From Rickettsiales bacterium (lineage in GTDB: Bacteria > Pseudomonadota > Alphaproteobacteria > Rickettsiales > SXRF01), in assembly GCA_041396965.1 (NCBI GenBank), contig JAWKXN010000001.1:372001-436000 (forward strand): a stretch of DNA of 64,000 nucleotides, read 5' to 3'. The first letter of the stretch is position 1; every line of letters begins with the position of its first letter. The notes under the pieces are model-generated. The model ran no database searches and was not told where the DNA came from. It saw only the letters and a program-made list of their open reading frames with translations. Of this stretch, positions 8,434 through 17,412 are shown in pieces. Made by a program: the position numbers and the translations under genes.

Positions 8434-8462
8434 AGGTAATTCATTACTGTATATGTTATAAT
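8434..8462 (+). promoter_or_regulatory. promoter for the TadE/TadG genes
   Basis: An extended -10 box TGTTATAAT ends at 8462, about 115 bp before the first tad-like start codon. The -35 region at 8434 is poor, which is tolerated with an extended -10. An inverted pair TGTTACA (8392-8398) and TGTAACA (8420-8426) sits just upstream and could be an activator site. Confidence 0.45.
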
Positions 8463-8577
8463 CAGCATCAACGATTTTGTACAGCTGTTTGTCTTATCTC
8501 AAATATTGAGATTATTGAATTAAACAGGAGATGTTTTTAATAACTGGTTAGAGCTACGCATTAATTAGGCAGAATTT

Positions 8578-9168
8578 ATGAGAAAAATAAACATATTATC
8601 GCTTTATAAGGATAAAGAAGGTTCCGCCATTCTAGAATTTGCTTTTGTCGCTCCTGTGTTCTTTCTCCTGTTTTTTGGGATTACCGAGTTCGGTTTGTTT
8701 ATGTATCACAAGGTGGTAATAGAAGGAATTGCAAGCAAAATAGCTCGTCTTTCTTCCACAGGTGTTGATAGTGATCCGGTATGTAGTAGCTCTGCCGACC
8801 GTATAGCTTATATTAAATGTGTGGTGGAGCACAATACTGATAGTTTGATGGATAAGGATAAGATAGTGTTTCAAACTAATCTGCTGTCTGGAGGAGGAAC
8901 AGTAACCCCTGATATTTGCATGGATGGCGGGACTCCAAGCAGCAGCCCATCTAGCTGTACTACATTTGAGGAAATAAATGGTGTTGCCGGTTATCAGGGT
9001 CTTGGAGCCAGTGCTCTAACCAATGGGGGGGAGATCATAGAAGTTCGTATCTCATATCCGTGGCAGGTTAAGTTTCCGATAATGGCGGATTTTTTTGGTG
9101 ATAAAGGGGTGGTTATGATCACGGCATCAACAGTTATTAAGAATGAGCCTTTTGGAATAATAAATTAG
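8578..9168 (+). CDS. TadE-like minor pilin / pilus assembly protein
   Basis: A 196-residue protein with a short basic N-terminus (MRKINILSLYKDKEG) followed by SAILEFAFVAPVFFLLFFGITEFGLFMYHKVV. This is the classic TadE signature: a Glu in the prepilin-like hydrophobic helix, here near residues 19-41. TadE proteins are processed by a prepilin peptidase and are minor components of Flp/Tad pili in the periplasm. Four cysteines in the soluble part (near VCSSS, IKCVV, DICMD and SSCTT) may form disulfides. It is the first of three tandem tad-like genes; no Tad ATPase or secretin gene is seen here. Confidence 0.85.
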   Translation: MRKINILSLYKDKEGSAILEFAFVAPVFFLLFFGITEFGLFMYHKVVIEGIASKIARLSSTGVDSDPVCSSSADRIAYIKCVVEHNTDSLMDKDKIVFQTNLLSGGGTVTPDICMDGGTPSSSPSSCTTFEEINGVAGYQGLGASALTNGGEIIEVRISYPWQVKFPIMADFFGDKGVVMITASTVIKNEPFGIIN

Positions 9169-9238
9169 GTTTGGACAGAAATCTGGTTATAGAATTCTTT
9201 GTTGGAATTTGAGTATGTTATGGTTACGGGGGTGGTTT

Positions 9239-10276
9239 ATGACTAAAAATAGAAAAAATTTAATATATGATGCCGGTGGTATGGCACTGGTAGAGTTCGC
9301 CATATTATTGCCGATATTGCTTGTATTATTTTTTGGCTCTGTTGAGGTGGCTAGATATATAATCGGCTTTCAGAAATTTGAGCGCGCGACATATTCTGTT
9401 TCTAACATAATGACTCAATATCTGCCGATTACCTATAAGGATGGTCCTCTGGAAATAGATTTGGACGCGATAAATAATGAAATAATTCCGCAGTTTGGAA
9501 ATAATATGGAGGGGTATAGTGATCCATTAGATAGGATAATACTTCTAAGTTCAATCAGTAAAACCAAACCGGGGGGTAACAATGATACTATTACCGTGAA
9601 TTGGCAGGTAGCTGGTGGGGGTGATCTAGCAAATGCTGATACGAGAAGCATTTTGAATGGTGCTAACGCTATTATTTTCAAGCCTTCTTTGAATGGGAAC
9701 GGTTCGGATAATGGTATTGCGGCCGGATCGCATCCAACTTTTCCTACATTTTCAGGGCAGCCTTTGATGAATGGCGCGTTGAGTGGCATGGAAGTCGGTG
9801 AGAATATGCTTATTGTTGAAGCTTTTTATAAGTATGAGCCAATAGCTAGTAAAATACTCGGAGGTTTAGGCGTTGGTAATATAGGTGAGCATACTATGAA
9901 GTCAGTTATTTATTCACGTCCGCGTAACGGCGATCTTCTGACTTTAGTACGTCCGGCCCCTCCTTCAGTCATACCAGGTCCGGTACATAGCTGGGAAGGC
10001 TGTTATACAATAGATAAGCCTTATAATAATTGCACTACAACCGGTACCCCAGAGACGGGGACTCAGACAGTATGCTGGACATGTACAGGGGAGAAATATT
10101 GTCAGTATTGTACTATAACTTTTGCGAGCCCTGATGATACTGTTGGTTCAAAAGTTTGTAATCCCGCTGAGTTTCGTAACCGTACTGGATGCACGTCCAC
10201 CACCACTCAGACACCAGGAACCGGCACTGGTAGTGGAGGTGGTGGTGATCCATACCCGCCACCATCAGAAGGTTGA
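9239..10276 (+). CDS. TadE-like pilus assembly protein with Cys-rich tail
   Basis: The ATG at 9239 (MTKNRKNLIYDAGG) is preferred because GGGGGTGG lies just upstream; a TTG at 9209 would add ten unconvincing residues. The 345-residue product has the TadE signature GGMALVEFAILLPILLVLFFGSVEVARYI near residues 14-42, then a long extracytoplasmic part with a proline stretch and a C-terminal region of eight or more cysteines (WEGCYTIDKPYNNC, VCWTCTG, YCQYCTI). It ends in a Gly/Pro-rich GGGGDPYPPPSEG tail. The Cys-rich end is unusual for TadE and suggests a surface-exposed, disulfide-stabilised domain. Confidence 0.8.
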   Translation: MTKNRKNLIYDAGGMALVEFAILLPILLVLFFGSVEVARYIIGFQKFERATYSVSNIMTQYLPITYKDGPLEIDLDAINNEIIPQFGNNMEGYSDPLDRIILLSSISKTKPGGNNDTITVNWQVAGGGDLANADTRSILNGANAIIFKPSLNGNGSDNGIAAGSHPTFPTFSGQPLMNGALSGMEVGENMLIVEAFYKYEPIASKILGGLGVGNIGEHTMKSVIYSRPRNGDLLTLVRPAPPSVIPGPVHSWEGCYTIDKPYNNCTTTGTPETGTQTVCWTCTGEKYCQYCTITFASPDDTVGSKVCNPAEFRNRTGCTSTTTQTPGTGTGSGGGGDPYPPPSEG

Positions 10277-10338
10277 TTATATTGGGGTGGTTAATACATC
10301 GTTAGTTGTCTACTGTTCAGGGCTTTTAGGAGTGTGAT

Positions 10339-11559
10339 ATGTTTAACAAGAAAAAAATATTGTTGTCTTTTCTATATTGTGAGCGTGGAAATGTGATAAT
10401 AATGACAGGATTGTTTATTATGGCTTTGTTTGCCATCGCTGGGGCTGGTCTTGATTTTGGTAGGGCTTACCTATTTAAGACAAAATATCAGCAGGCACTT
10501 GATCTAGCTGGTCTTGCCGCCGCCAATCCCGCCAAGAATAACCCTGACATCGCTGACAGACAGACAGCGGCTAATATGTATTATAACCTTAACTTTCCTG
10601 CGAGTTATCTCGGTAAAACTAGACCTTCTTTTACATTAACCCAAAATACCCTTAATATGGAGATAAGTGGAAATACCTCTCTTGATACTAATTTTATTGG
10701 GACTGTAGGGCAGGATAAGCTAAAACTTTCCGCTGCTAGTAAAGTTGATATACCAGGAAAAGCTCCTAAGTTTGATGTAATATTGGTGCTTGATGTATCT
10801 GATTCAATGGACTGGCAGTTTGACGGTGATAAGTGTACTCAATTCGCAACCACTCCATGTAATGATAATGATGGCAATCCAGCTACGGCAGGTTACCCGT
10901 ATTGTTATGATACTACAGGAAATTATTATTCTTGTGCTTATGCTTCCCGTTTCCATGCTCTTACAATAGCAGCAAAAGCTCTTAGTGATACTTTGCTTGA
11001 TGACACTGGAAGTTCTCCAAATAGGGTTGCTGCCGTAACTTGGAATGATCAGTTGGTTGAGGTTAATGATTTTGTTAATAAAACCACTGGTTCAACTAGT
11101 ATACCTAATTTCCTCAGCTATTATAACAATACAAAGATAAAGGGCGCGACTGACAGCACTAAAGGGCTTGAAGCTGCTAAATCTAAGGCTACGGAGTTCA
11201 GAGCGGATACTGTACGTGTTGTGGTATTACTTACTGATGGTGAGAATAATGGTGGTAAGCCAGGTCACGACCTTGATATAGATAACGCTAGCATAGCGAT
11301 TTGTAACGAGTTAAAAGCCATGACACCGCCAACTATTATTTATACTATAGCGCTTGGTGATATTGTAAAAAAAGATATTGATGGTAATTTTATAAATACA
11401 GGTGGGGTAGCGGTTGAGCAATTCCTAAGAACCTGTGCCTCTGGTAATGTCGTCAATAATCTTAACAAATACTATTTTGTCGCCCCTGATGGAACCCAAT
11501 TGAAAAATATTTTTACCGCTATAGCTGAGAATATTCAAAAGCTGCGCATTACTAATTAA
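10339..11559 (+). CDS. TadG-like protein with von Willebrand factor A domain
   Basis: A 406-residue protein. Residues 16-40 (GNVIIMTGLFIMALFAIAGAGLDFGRAYLFKTKYQQALDLAGLAAA, split here by function) form the Tad-like transmembrane segment and Flp-type region. From about residue 145 a vWA domain begins with the metal-binding DVILVLDVSDSMDWQF (a DxSxS-type MIDAS) and continues with RVVVLLTDGENNGG. TadG proteins anchor or regulate Tad pili at the outer surface. It follows the TadE-like genes in the same direction with a 62 bp gap. Four cysteines cluster near residues 169-198. Confidence 0.85.
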   Translation: MFNKKKILLSFLYCERGNVIIMTGLFIMALFAIAGAGLDFGRAYLFKTKYQQALDLAGLAAANPAKNNPDIADRQTAANMYYNLNFPASYLGKTRPSFTLTQNTLNMEISGNTSLDTNFIGTVGQDKLKLSAASKVDIPGKAPKFDVILVLDVSDSMDWQFDGDKCTQFATTPCNDNDGNPATAGYPYCYDTTGNYYSCAYASRFHALTIAAKALSDTLLDDTGSSPNRVAAVTWNDQLVEVNDFVNKTTGSTSIPNFLSYYNNTKIKGATDSTKGLEAAKSKATEFRADTVRVVVLLTDGENNGGKPGHDLDIDNASIAICNELKAMTPPTIIYTIALGDIVKKDIDGNFINTGGVAVEQFLRTCASGNVVNNLNKYYFVAPDGTQLKNIFTAIAENIQKLRITN

Positions 11560-11629
11560 TTAAGGCTTGTGAACATATTGATGTTTTTCTATATTCGCTT
11601 TTATAATTAATAAATATATATATAGAAAA

Positions 11630-12580
11630 ATGAAAAATATTTTAATCGCCGGTGGCGCTGGTTTTATAGGTTCCCATTTAAGCGTCTTACTTGCCGGTCA
11701 GGGTAATAGAGTTTTTATTGTTGATAATTTTTTCACCGGCAGACGTGAGAATGTAGAATCTCTATTGAAGCGGAATGACGTATCACTTATTGAGCACGAT
11801 ATAATTGAGCCATTTGCTGGAATTAATGATATAAAGTTTGACGAGATATATAATCTCGCCTGTCCGGCTTCTCCAATCCACTACCAGCCAGATCCAGTGC
11901 GTACCATGATGGTGAATGTTCTTGGCATGAAAAATTTACTAGAGCTTGCTAAGGAACATAACGCTAAAATATTGCAAACATCAACCAGTGAGGTTTACGG
12001 TAATCCTAAAATTCATCCTCAGTCGGAAAGCTATCTTGGTAATGTTAATATAATAGGACCACGCGCTTGCTATGATGAGGGTAAAAGAGCCGCTGAGACT
12101 TTATGTTTTGATTATCATCGTCGGTATGGAGTTAACATAAAGGTGGTAAGAATATTTAATACTTACGGGTCATTAATGCGTGAGGATGACGGGCGGGTAG
12201 TGTCCAATTTTATCTGTCAGGCATTGACAGGAAAACCGATAACTATATACGGTAACGGTTCACAAACCCGCTCTTTCTGTTACATTGATGACATGGTAGA
12301 CGGTATAGTAAAAATGATGGAAAGTAAGGATGGTTTTACTGGTCCGGTAAATCTCGGTAATCCTGATGAGTTTACTATTGAGGAACTGGCGGAAAAAATA
12401 CTGGAAAAAACCGGCAGCGACTCACCGCTTAATTATAAGCCATTACCACAGGATGACCCGTTGCAGCGACAGCCAGATATCAAGTTAGCTAAGGAAAAGC
12501 TCGGTTGGCAACCCAAAATGTCTCTTGATAGAGGGCTAGATAAAACAATAGCTTATTTCAAAGAGAAAATTGTTAATTGA
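11630..12580 (+). CDS. UDP-glucuronate decarboxylase-like SDR epimerase
   Basis: A 316-residue extended short-chain dehydrogenase. It has the NAD-binding GGAGFIGSHL at residue 8, the IYNLACPASPIHYQ motif characteristic of UDP-xylose synthases, TSTSEVYGNP, and the catalytic YDEGKR (Tyr-xxx-Lys) near residue 146. The family makes UDP-xylose from UDP-glucuronate for surface polysaccharides. No glycosyltransferases adjoin it; upstream are the Tad genes and downstream etfBA. A dTDP-glucose dehydratase-like alternative is less likely given the ACPASP motif. Confidence 0.88.
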   Translation: MKNILIAGGAGFIGSHLSVLLAGQGNRVFIVDNFFTGRRENVESLLKRNDVSLIEHDIIEPFAGINDIKFDEIYNLACPASPIHYQPDPVRTMMVNVLGMKNLLELAKEHNAKILQTSTSEVYGNPKIHPQSESYLGNVNIIGPRACYDEGKRAAETLCFDYHRRYGVNIKVVRIFNTYGSLMREDDGRVVSNFICQALTGKPITIYGNGSQTRSFCYIDDMVDGIVKMMESKDGFTGPVNLGNPDEFTIEELAEKILEKTGSDSPLNYKPLPQDDPLQRQPDIKLAKEKLGWQPKMSLDRGLDKTIAYFKEKIVN

Positions 12581-12610
12581 TTGTTAAAAGCTGTTTGATA
12601 ACATTTAATA

Positions 12611-13360
12611 ATGAAAATATTAGTCCCAATAAAACGAGTGGTTGATTACAATGTGCGCATACGTGTTCGCGCTGATGGTAGCGGGGTGGAAACACAAGGC
12701 GTTAAAATGTCAATGAACCCTTTTGATGAAATAGCGGTTGAAGAGGCGGTGCGTCTTAAGGAAAAAGGTATCGTAAGCGAAATTATAGTGATGACCATAG
12801 GTGCGGAAGCATCTCAAGATGTGCTAAGAACCGCTCTTGCTGTTGGCGCTGACAGAGCTATTTTTGTAGAGGTTGGTAGCGACATTAAGCCACTTGCGGC
12901 GGCGAATATTATTAAGAAAGTCGTTGAGAAGGAAAATCCTAGTTTAGTAATTACTGGAAAACAGGCGATAGATGATGATGCTAACCAGACCGGACAGATG
13001 CTTGCCGGATTGCTTGGTTGGGGGCAGGGGACATTCGCTTCTAAGCTGGTTATAGAAAATAATTCCGCTTTGGTTACTAGAGAAATAGACGGCGGGCTTA
13101 TGAGTGTGAAGCTACCTCTTCCAGCGGTAATAACCACTGATCTCAGGCTTAATGAGCCTAGATATGCCGCTCTTCCTAATATTATGAAAGCTCGCTCTAA
13201 ACCACTTGAGAAAATTGCGGTATCTGACTTAGGAGTTGATGCTTCCTCAAAATTAACCGCCGTAAAATATGAGGAACCAAAAAAACGTTCCGGTGGTGTA
13301 ATGGTTTCAAGCGTTGAAGAGCTGGTTGGTAAGCTTAAAAATGAGGCGAAAGTTATATGA
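12611..13360 (+). CDS. etfB: electron transfer flavoprotein, beta subunit
   Basis: A 249-residue ETF beta (FixA) protein: MKILVPIKRVVDYNVRIRVRADGSGV, MNPFDEIAVEEAVRLKE, the AMP-binding GADRAIFVEV and ITGKQAIDDDANQTGQMLAGLLGWGQGTF region. With EtfA it carries electrons from acyl-CoA and other dehydrogenases to ETF-quinone oxidoreductase. The stop codon overlaps the etfA start by 4 bp (ATGA), so the subunits are translationally coupled. Confidence 0.96.
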   Translation: MKILVPIKRVVDYNVRIRVRADGSGVETQGVKMSMNPFDEIAVEEAVRLKEKGIVSEIIVMTIGAEASQDVLRTALAVGADRAIFVEVGSDIKPLAAANIIKKVVEKENPSLVITGKQAIDDDANQTGQMLAGLLGWGQGTFASKLVIENNSALVTREIDGGLMSVKLPLPAVITTDLRLNEPRYAALPNIMKARSKPLEKIAVSDLGVDASSKLTAVKYEEPKKRSGGVMVSSVEELVGKLKNEAKVI

Positions 13361-14289
13361 CAGTTCTTATAATAGCCGAACATGATAATAAAGAGCTTGC
13401 CGCATCCACTTTAAGTGTGGTAACCGCTGCCAATGCTATAGGTGGTGGTTTTGATGTGTTGGTAGCGGGCGTTGGTGCTGAATCAGTAAGCAAGCAAGCC
13501 GTGAAAATAAATGGTGCGGGAAAAGTTTTATATTCTGACGCTTCTCATTACGCATATCCTCTAGCGGAAAATATAGCTCCTCTTATCGTCTCCATTGCTG
13601 GAAACTATTCGCATGTATTAATGGCGGCGACCACTACGGGTAAGGATATTATGCCACGCATTGCCGCCTTGCTCGGTGTCTCACAAATTTCTGAGATAGT
13701 TGAGGTATTATCCGCTGATACGTTTGTTCGTCCGATTTATGCCGGCAACGCCCTTGAGACGGTACGTTCTAATGAGGATATAAAAATAATTACGGTACGG
13801 ACGACTGCTTTCGCTAAAGCGGAAATGGGTGGTAGTACCACTATAGAAACGCTCGCTCCGCTTGAGTCTTCAAATCTTTCATCGTTCGTTGAGTTAAACG
13901 AAAATAAATCAGAACGTCCTGAGCTTACCTCAGCTAGGATAGTGGTGTCCGGCGGTCGTGGTCTTGGCTCGGCGGAAAATTTCAAAAAACTGGAAGGATT
14001 CGCAGATAAGTTAAAGGCTGGGGTTGGCGCGTCACGAGCGGCGGTTGATGCTGGTTTTGTTCCCAATGATTATCAGGTCGGGCAGACCGGTAAGGTGGTC
14101 GCTCCGGAGCTTTATATCGCTGTTGGTATTTCAGGAGCGATTCAACATCTTGCTGGCATGAAAGACAGTAAGGTAATAGTTGCTATCAATAAGGATGAGA
14201 ACGCTCCGATTTTTGAGATAGCTGATTATGGGCTGGTTGCTGGTTGGGAAGAGGCTTTACCAGAGCTTGAGAAGCTGCTATCAGAATAA
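13357..14289 (+). CDS. etfA: electron transfer flavoprotein, alpha subunit
   Basis: A 310-residue ETF alpha (FixB) protein. The C-terminal FAD domain shows RIVVSGGRGLGSAENF, GASRAAVDAGFVPNDYQVGQTGKVVAPELYIAVGISGAIQHLAGMKDS and VAINKDENAPIFEIADYG, all hallmark ETF alpha segments. It overlaps etfB by 4 bp and is followed one base later by nadE, so the three genes form one operon. Confidence 0.96.
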   Translation: MTVLIIAEHDNKELAASTLSVVTAANAIGGGFDVLVAGVGAESVSKQAVKINGAGKVLYSDASHYAYPLAENIAPLIVSIAGNYSHVLMAATTTGKDIMPRIAALLGVSQISEIVEVLSADTFVRPIYAGNALETVRSNEDIKIITVRTTAFAKAEMGGSTTIETLAPLESSNLSSFVELNENKSERPELTSARIVVSGGRGLGSAENFKKLEGFADKLKAGVGASRAAVDAGFVPNDYQVGQTGKVVAPELYIAVGISGAIQHLAGMKDSKVIVAINKDENAPIFEIADYGLVAGWEEALPELEKLLSE

Positions 14290-14290
14290 A

Positions 14291-15919
14291 ATGTCAATAT
14301 CCTCTGATTTACCTTGTACAGCCATAGCGCAGATAGATTTCACGGTTGGCGATATTTCCGGCAATCGTGATAAGATAATCGCCGCTTGGAATAAAGCCAG
14401 TGATGATGGCGCGCAAATAGTGATATTTCCAGAATTATGCGTAACTGGTTATCCGCCGGAGGATTTAATTTTAATGCCGGAGTTCCGTACTCAGGCGATG
14501 AAAGCGGTTCGTGATATAGCGGCGGCTACTAAGGATGGGGCGGCGGTTATTATCGGCTCGGTATTAGAGGAAGACGGGAAAATATATAATGCCGCTTTAC
14601 TCCTTGATAGTGGCAATATTGTTCACGTGCAGCGTAAAATAATGTTGCCTAATTATGGTATTTTTGATGAGAAGCGGCTTTTTTCCACCGGTAACAGTCA
14701 TAAAATAGCTTTGTGGCGTGATTATAAGGTGGGAATCCTTATCTGTGAGGATATATGGGATCAGTCTTTTGAAAAAGATCTACGTGATCAGGGTGTAGAT
14801 ATAATATTTGTAATCAATGCGTCTCCATTTGAGGTTGGTAAATATGAACGGCGTATTGAGGTGGCGAAAAAAGTGGTGTCTATTACGGGATGCTCATTAT
14901 TATATGTGAACCTAGTTGGTGGTCAGGATGATATTGTTTTTGACGGTGGTTCATTTGCTCTAAATAGTAAAGGTGAGGTGACAAATTCATTTCCACAATT
15001 CGCTGAGGGTATTTTTACCATAAATAATTACATGAAACTGTCTTCTGAAAATACATTACCATTAAACCAACGTGATGATAATTGGCTGATATGGCAGGTG
15101 ATGAAATTAGGTCTTTACGATTATGTTCGTAAGAATGGCTTCTCCGAAGTTTTACTAGGTCTTTCCGGCGGGATAGATTCCGCAGTTACCGCTGTTCTTG
15201 CCGCTGACGCTTTGGGTTCGGATAATGTTCTTGGAGTATTACTGCCATCACCTTATAACTCAAAAGGCTCAGTGGATGATGCTAAAGTTCTCGCTGATAT
15301 GATCGGTATAAGGACTATTACAGTGCCAATAAGTTCCGCTATGCGAACATTTGATGAGATGCTGACACCACATTTTGGGCGTGAAAGCTGGATAGAAGAA
15401 GCCGAAATAGGTGGTAATTTACAGGCAAGGCTTAGAGCTGTCGTGCTTATGGGGCTTTCCAACAGTTATGGCAGTCTGTTGCTTTCTACCGGTAATAAGT
15501 CAGAAATAGCCGTTGGTTACTCAACTCTTTATGGTGACTCTTGCGGGGCTTATAACGTACTTAAGGATTTATACAAAACTAAAGTGTATGAACTTGCTAA
15601 CTGGCGTAATTCAGTTGCTACGGCTATACCTGAGTCTGTCATTAGCAAACCGCCATCCGCTGAGTTAAAACCGGAGCAAAAAGATACAGACAATCTACCA
15701 CCATATGAGATATTAGATGACATACTTGAAAAATATATTGAAAAAGCGATGTCAGCGGCGGAGATAATAGCGGCTGGTCATGAAGCTTCTACGGTTGAAA
15801 AAATTCTCAAATTGGTCAGAATATCAGAATATAAACGCAGACAGTCTTGTCCGGGAGTGAAAATATCATCAATGCTGTTTGGACGGGACAGACGCTATCC
15901 AATAACCAACAAGTTTTAG
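14291..15919 (+). CDS. nadE: glutamine-dependent NAD+ synthetase
   Basis: A 542-residue protein with an N-terminal nitrilase-type glutaminase domain (FPELCVTGYPPEDL with the catalytic Glu, RKIMLPNYGIFDEKR with Lys, LICEDIWDQ with Cys) and a C-terminal NAD synthase domain carrying LSGGIDSAVTAV and STGNKSEIAVGYSTLYGD. It amidates deamido-NAD with ammonia channelled from glutamine. The ATG at 14291 lies one base after the etfA stop and is preferred over an in-frame ATG at 14228 inside etfA. Confidence 0.96.
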   Translation: MSISSDLPCTAIAQIDFTVGDISGNRDKIIAAWNKASDDGAQIVIFPELCVTGYPPEDLILMPEFRTQAMKAVRDIAAATKDGAAVIIGSVLEEDGKIYNAALLLDSGNIVHVQRKIMLPNYGIFDEKRLFSTGNSHKIALWRDYKVGILICEDIWDQSFEKDLRDQGVDIIFVINASPFEVGKYERRIEVAKKVVSITGCSLLYVNLVGGQDDIVFDGGSFALNSKGEVTNSFPQFAEGIFTINNYMKLSSENTLPLNQRDDNWLIWQVMKLGLYDYVRKNGFSEVLLGLSGGIDSAVTAVLAADALGSDNVLGVLLPSPYNSKGSVDDAKVLADMIGIRTITVPISSAMRTFDEMLTPHFGRESWIEEAEIGGNLQARLRAVVLMGLSNSYGSLLLSTGNKSEIAVGYSTLYGDSCGAYNVLKDLYKTKVYELANWRNSVATAIPESVISKPPSAELKPEQKDTDNLPPYEILDDILEKYIEKAMSAAEIIAAGHEASTVEKILKLVRISEYKRRQSCPGVKISSMLFGRDRRYPITNKF

Positions 15920-15924
15920 ATATT

Positions 15925-17412
15925 ATGATGATGACAGTAAATAAATATTTGCCGACACCACTTGCTATCCTAGCGTTTCTAGTAAGTTTTTTGCTTATTT
16001 ATATGGCTGGAGTACCTATCCTGCAAGATTATGATATGGGGTGGCATATAGCTTCAGGTGACTTAATTAGGGCGAGTGGTTTCATACCTGAAAAAACTAC
16101 TTACTCTAATTCAGGTGGCGAGGATATGTGGTATAGCCATTCATGGCTATGGGATATTATAATCAGCTTCATACACGAAAAATCAGGAGTAAAAGGGCTT
16201 TACATCTTCTCGGTCATATTTCCATCATTAGTGGTTGCCACCCTTATAGGAGCTCTTAGCAAGCGGCATGATATAGGCGTAAATGCCATGATTTTTACCT
16301 CTCTTATCGCCGCTTATTGTTTGCGTGAGTTTGCTACCGGTAGACCACAAATAGCTGGCATATTACTCGCTCTTATTTTTTATAATATATTAAATTCATA
16401 CCGTATGAGGAATGATATTCGTAAGTTATTTGTTCTGCCTCTGCTTATGATGATTTGGGTAAATATACATGGCAGTTTTATAGTTGGTTATACTATTCTA
16501 GGGGCATTTGGTTTGGAGGCTATTTTCCGTAAAAAATGGAAATGTCTCATCAGTATGCTTACCGTTGGTATCTTTTGCCTGTTCGCTGCTCTTATTAATC
16601 CTTATGGGATTGATCTTATATATTTCATCATAAACACTAGGGAAAGTGTCATAACCCAATATATAACCGAGTGGCATCCATTTGTTTTTGGTGAGGTAAT
16701 AGGCGCTACATTTCTCATGCTTGCCTTTGTGCTTTTTGTGGATATACGCAAGAATAACTCACATCTTGCTGATATTATCCTTGCTTTCATCTGGCTTACC
16801 GCTATGTTTTTTTCTATCCGTAATGTTGGCTTTGCAGCTATTTTATGCGCGCCTTATTTAGCGGCAAACTTGCCTGCTGATGACCTTAAAGACAAAAATA
16901 CCCGCAGCCTTCTTGAATGGATAAGAAATAAAAGATTATCTCCGGTTATGACAAGTCTTACGATTATCTCGGTAATAGCTAGCTATTTTACTCTTACAAT
17001 TATGGGTAAGGAGCATTATTTGGAGCAAGCTGATAAGTCGCCGCTTCCGGCTATAGAATATGTAATGAAAAACTATCCAGATAAAAAACTACTCAATGAT
17101 TATGATTTTGGCGGTCGTATAATCTATGAAAGCGGTGGCAAGCTGCCAGTGTTCATTGATGGACGAGCGAACGCTGCCTATAATGAAAAACTTCTTAGTG
17201 ATTTTATAGATTTTTTCCTACTTAATGAAGGCTGGCAGGAAAAAATGGATTCTTATGGTGTTGAGATAATACTGATAAAAAACGGACGAGATTTCGCTAA
17301 ATATTATGAAAGAGGATTATTTCATGATGAATGGCAGGAAGTTTTTCGTGATGATGTAGCGAGTGTGTACGTTAGAAAAGATTCAACCGTTAAAGAAATA
17401 ATTAAAAACTAA
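15925..17412 (+). CDS. polytopic inner-membrane protein of unknown function
   Basis: A 495-residue protein with about nine to ten hydrophobic helices followed by a soluble C-terminal part of roughly 110 residues containing KLLNDYDFGGRIIYESGGKLPVFIDGR. The layout, a short loop with QDYDMGWHIASGD after the first helix, and the DxD-like acidic pair recall GT-C-type membrane glycosyltransferase-like proteins, but I cannot assign a family. Three consecutive ATGs (15925, 15928, 15931) follow the nadE stop by 5 bp. It overlaps the 3' end of the AstE-like gene by 11 bp. Confidence 0.6.
   Translation: MMMTVNKYLPTPLAILAFLVSFLLIYMAGVPILQDYDMGWHIASGDLIRASGFIPEKTTYSNSGGEDMWYSHSWLWDIIISFIHEKSGVKGLYIFSVIFPSLVVATLIGALSKRHDIGVNAMIFTSLIAAYCLREFATGRPQIAGILLALIFYNILNSYRMRNDIRKLFVLPLLMMIWVNIHGSFIVGYTILGAFGLEAIFRKKWKCLISMLTVGIFCLFAALINPYGIDLIYFIINTRESVITQYITEWHPFVFGEVIGATFLMLAFVLFVDIRKNNSHLADIILAFIWLTAMFFSIRNVGFAAILCAPYLAANLPADDLKDKNTRSLLEWIRNKRLSPVMTSLTIISVIASYFTLTIMGKEHYLEQADKSPLPAIEYVMKNYPDKKLLNDYDFGGRIIYESGGKLPVFIDGRANAAYNEKLLSDFIDFFLLNEGWQEKMDSYGVEIILIKNGRDFAKYYERGLFHDEWQEVFRDDVASVYVRKDSTVKEIIKN

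Noticed and set aside
14228..14290. Longer start for nadE at 14228
   Set aside because: It would overlap etfA by 62 bp; the ATG one base after the etfA stop fits the operon and the family N-terminus.
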